This document shows, piece after piece, positions 63,852 to 64,000 of a stretch of 64,000 nucleotides of DNA. The DNA is from Roseobacter insulae. Lineage in GTDB: Bacteria > Pseudomonadota > Alphaproteobacteria > Rhodobacterales > Rhodobacteraceae. The notes beneath the pieces are model-generated. The model saw only the letters and a list, made by a program, of their open reading frames with translations, was not told the DNA's origin and ran no database searches. Within the stretch, counting starts at the first letter, position 1, and each line of letters starts with the position of its first letter. The stretch covers positions 1,093,501 to 1,157,500 of the forward strand of contig NZ_JAHXDN010000001.1 in the NCBI RefSeq assembly GCF_019375555.1, in the 5' to 3' direction. Made by a program: the position numbers and the translations under genes.

Positions 63852-64000
63852 TCATGTTTCAGGAGCCAGCACGAAATCGTGCACGACTTCGTAATAGGGT
63901 CTGTCAAACCCCGCCGCTGCGATGCGCGCGGGATCGTCGATCAGGTCGAACTTCGCCAGCAGGCTCTTCTTCACACCGAAGACCGCATCGGAATGGATGT
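63852..64000 (-). CDS. C-terminal end of an intradiol ring-cleavage dioxygenase, cut by the window edge
   Basis: The last 48 codons are visible: HSDAVFGVKKSLLAKFDLI, then YYEVVHDFVLAPET and TGA at 63852. The DSDAVFGVKxSL and DFVLxP segments are the typical end of catechol or hydroxyquinol 1,2-dioxygenases, iron enzymes that open an aromatic ring between two hydroxyl groups. The active site lies outside the window, so the exact substrate is unknown. Confidence 0.75.
   Translation of the reverse strand, partial: IHSDAVFGVKKSLLAKFDLIDDPARIAAAGFDRPYYEVVHDFVLAPET

Overview
The window looks like chromosome from a marine alphaproteobacterium of the Rhodobacterales (Roseobacter group). The basis is GC-rich coding sequence, a VPLPA-CTERM protein, HisZ with short-form HisG, a B12-dependent ribonucleotide reductase, and the small DUF1489 and DUF1045 proteins typical of that order. 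Genus and species cannot be fixed from what is here.

Layout. 1-8.9 kb: a TRAP-transporter binding protein diverges from a GMC-family oxidoreductase. These are followed by a self-sufficient reductive dehalogenase, with a corrinoid and two 4Fe-4S halves fused to a flavin/2Fe-2S reductase, and by a secreted phytase-like esterase. 8.9-46.4 kb: mostly ordinary core genome. It holds DUF1045, quinone reductase, VPLPA-CTERM, EamA, CoxG, an ABC-2 exporter, S49 peptidase, a cation antiporter, an SDR, UvrC, PgsA-MoaD-MoaE, OxyR/KatG, an OmpA-like protein, UbiA, RsmE, GshA, UspA, a BMP-type nucleoside ABC importer, DnaE, SlyX, HisS-HisZ-HisG, DUF1489 and NrdJ. HisS is a mosaic: its middle third has foreign codon usage.

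46.4-63.9 kb is an accessory island devoted to RNA damage and repair. Its left edge is a scar of an IS3 remnant and a nonsense-mutated XRE regulator. Next come a divergent second EF-Tu, an Rnl2-like RNA ligase, a decayed HD-domain/P-loop kinase gene, the N-terminal stub of a second RtcB, and a BCS1-like AAA ATPase. RtcR, whose sigma-54-contacting GAFTGA loop is replaced, diverges from a Ro60 (TROVE) gene. Between Ro60 and RtcB is about 0.7 kb of non-coding DNA with four Y-RNA-like units in a short-long-short-long order. At least one long unit carries a circularly permuted tRNA-like module, and a complete tRNA-Asn(GTT) gene sits among them. RtcB, Hen1, a nucleotidyltransferase and Pnkp follow; the last three overlap in reading frame. 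The right edge holds a frameshifted SAVED-domain (CBASS-type) remnant and the 3' end of an intradiol ring-cleavage dioxygenase.

How it may work together (inference): RNA ends made by a ribotoxin or by stress would be sensed by the CARF domain of RtcR. This would switch on Ro60/Y-RNA quality control and three chemically distinct sealing routes: RtcB for 2',3'-cyclic phosphate ends, Hen1-Pnkp with 2'-O-methyl marking, and the Rnl2-like ligase. The spare EF-Tu and spare tRNA-Asn could replace translation parts that are themselves targets. The two B12 enzymes, NrdJ and the dehalogenase, imply a corrinoid supply.
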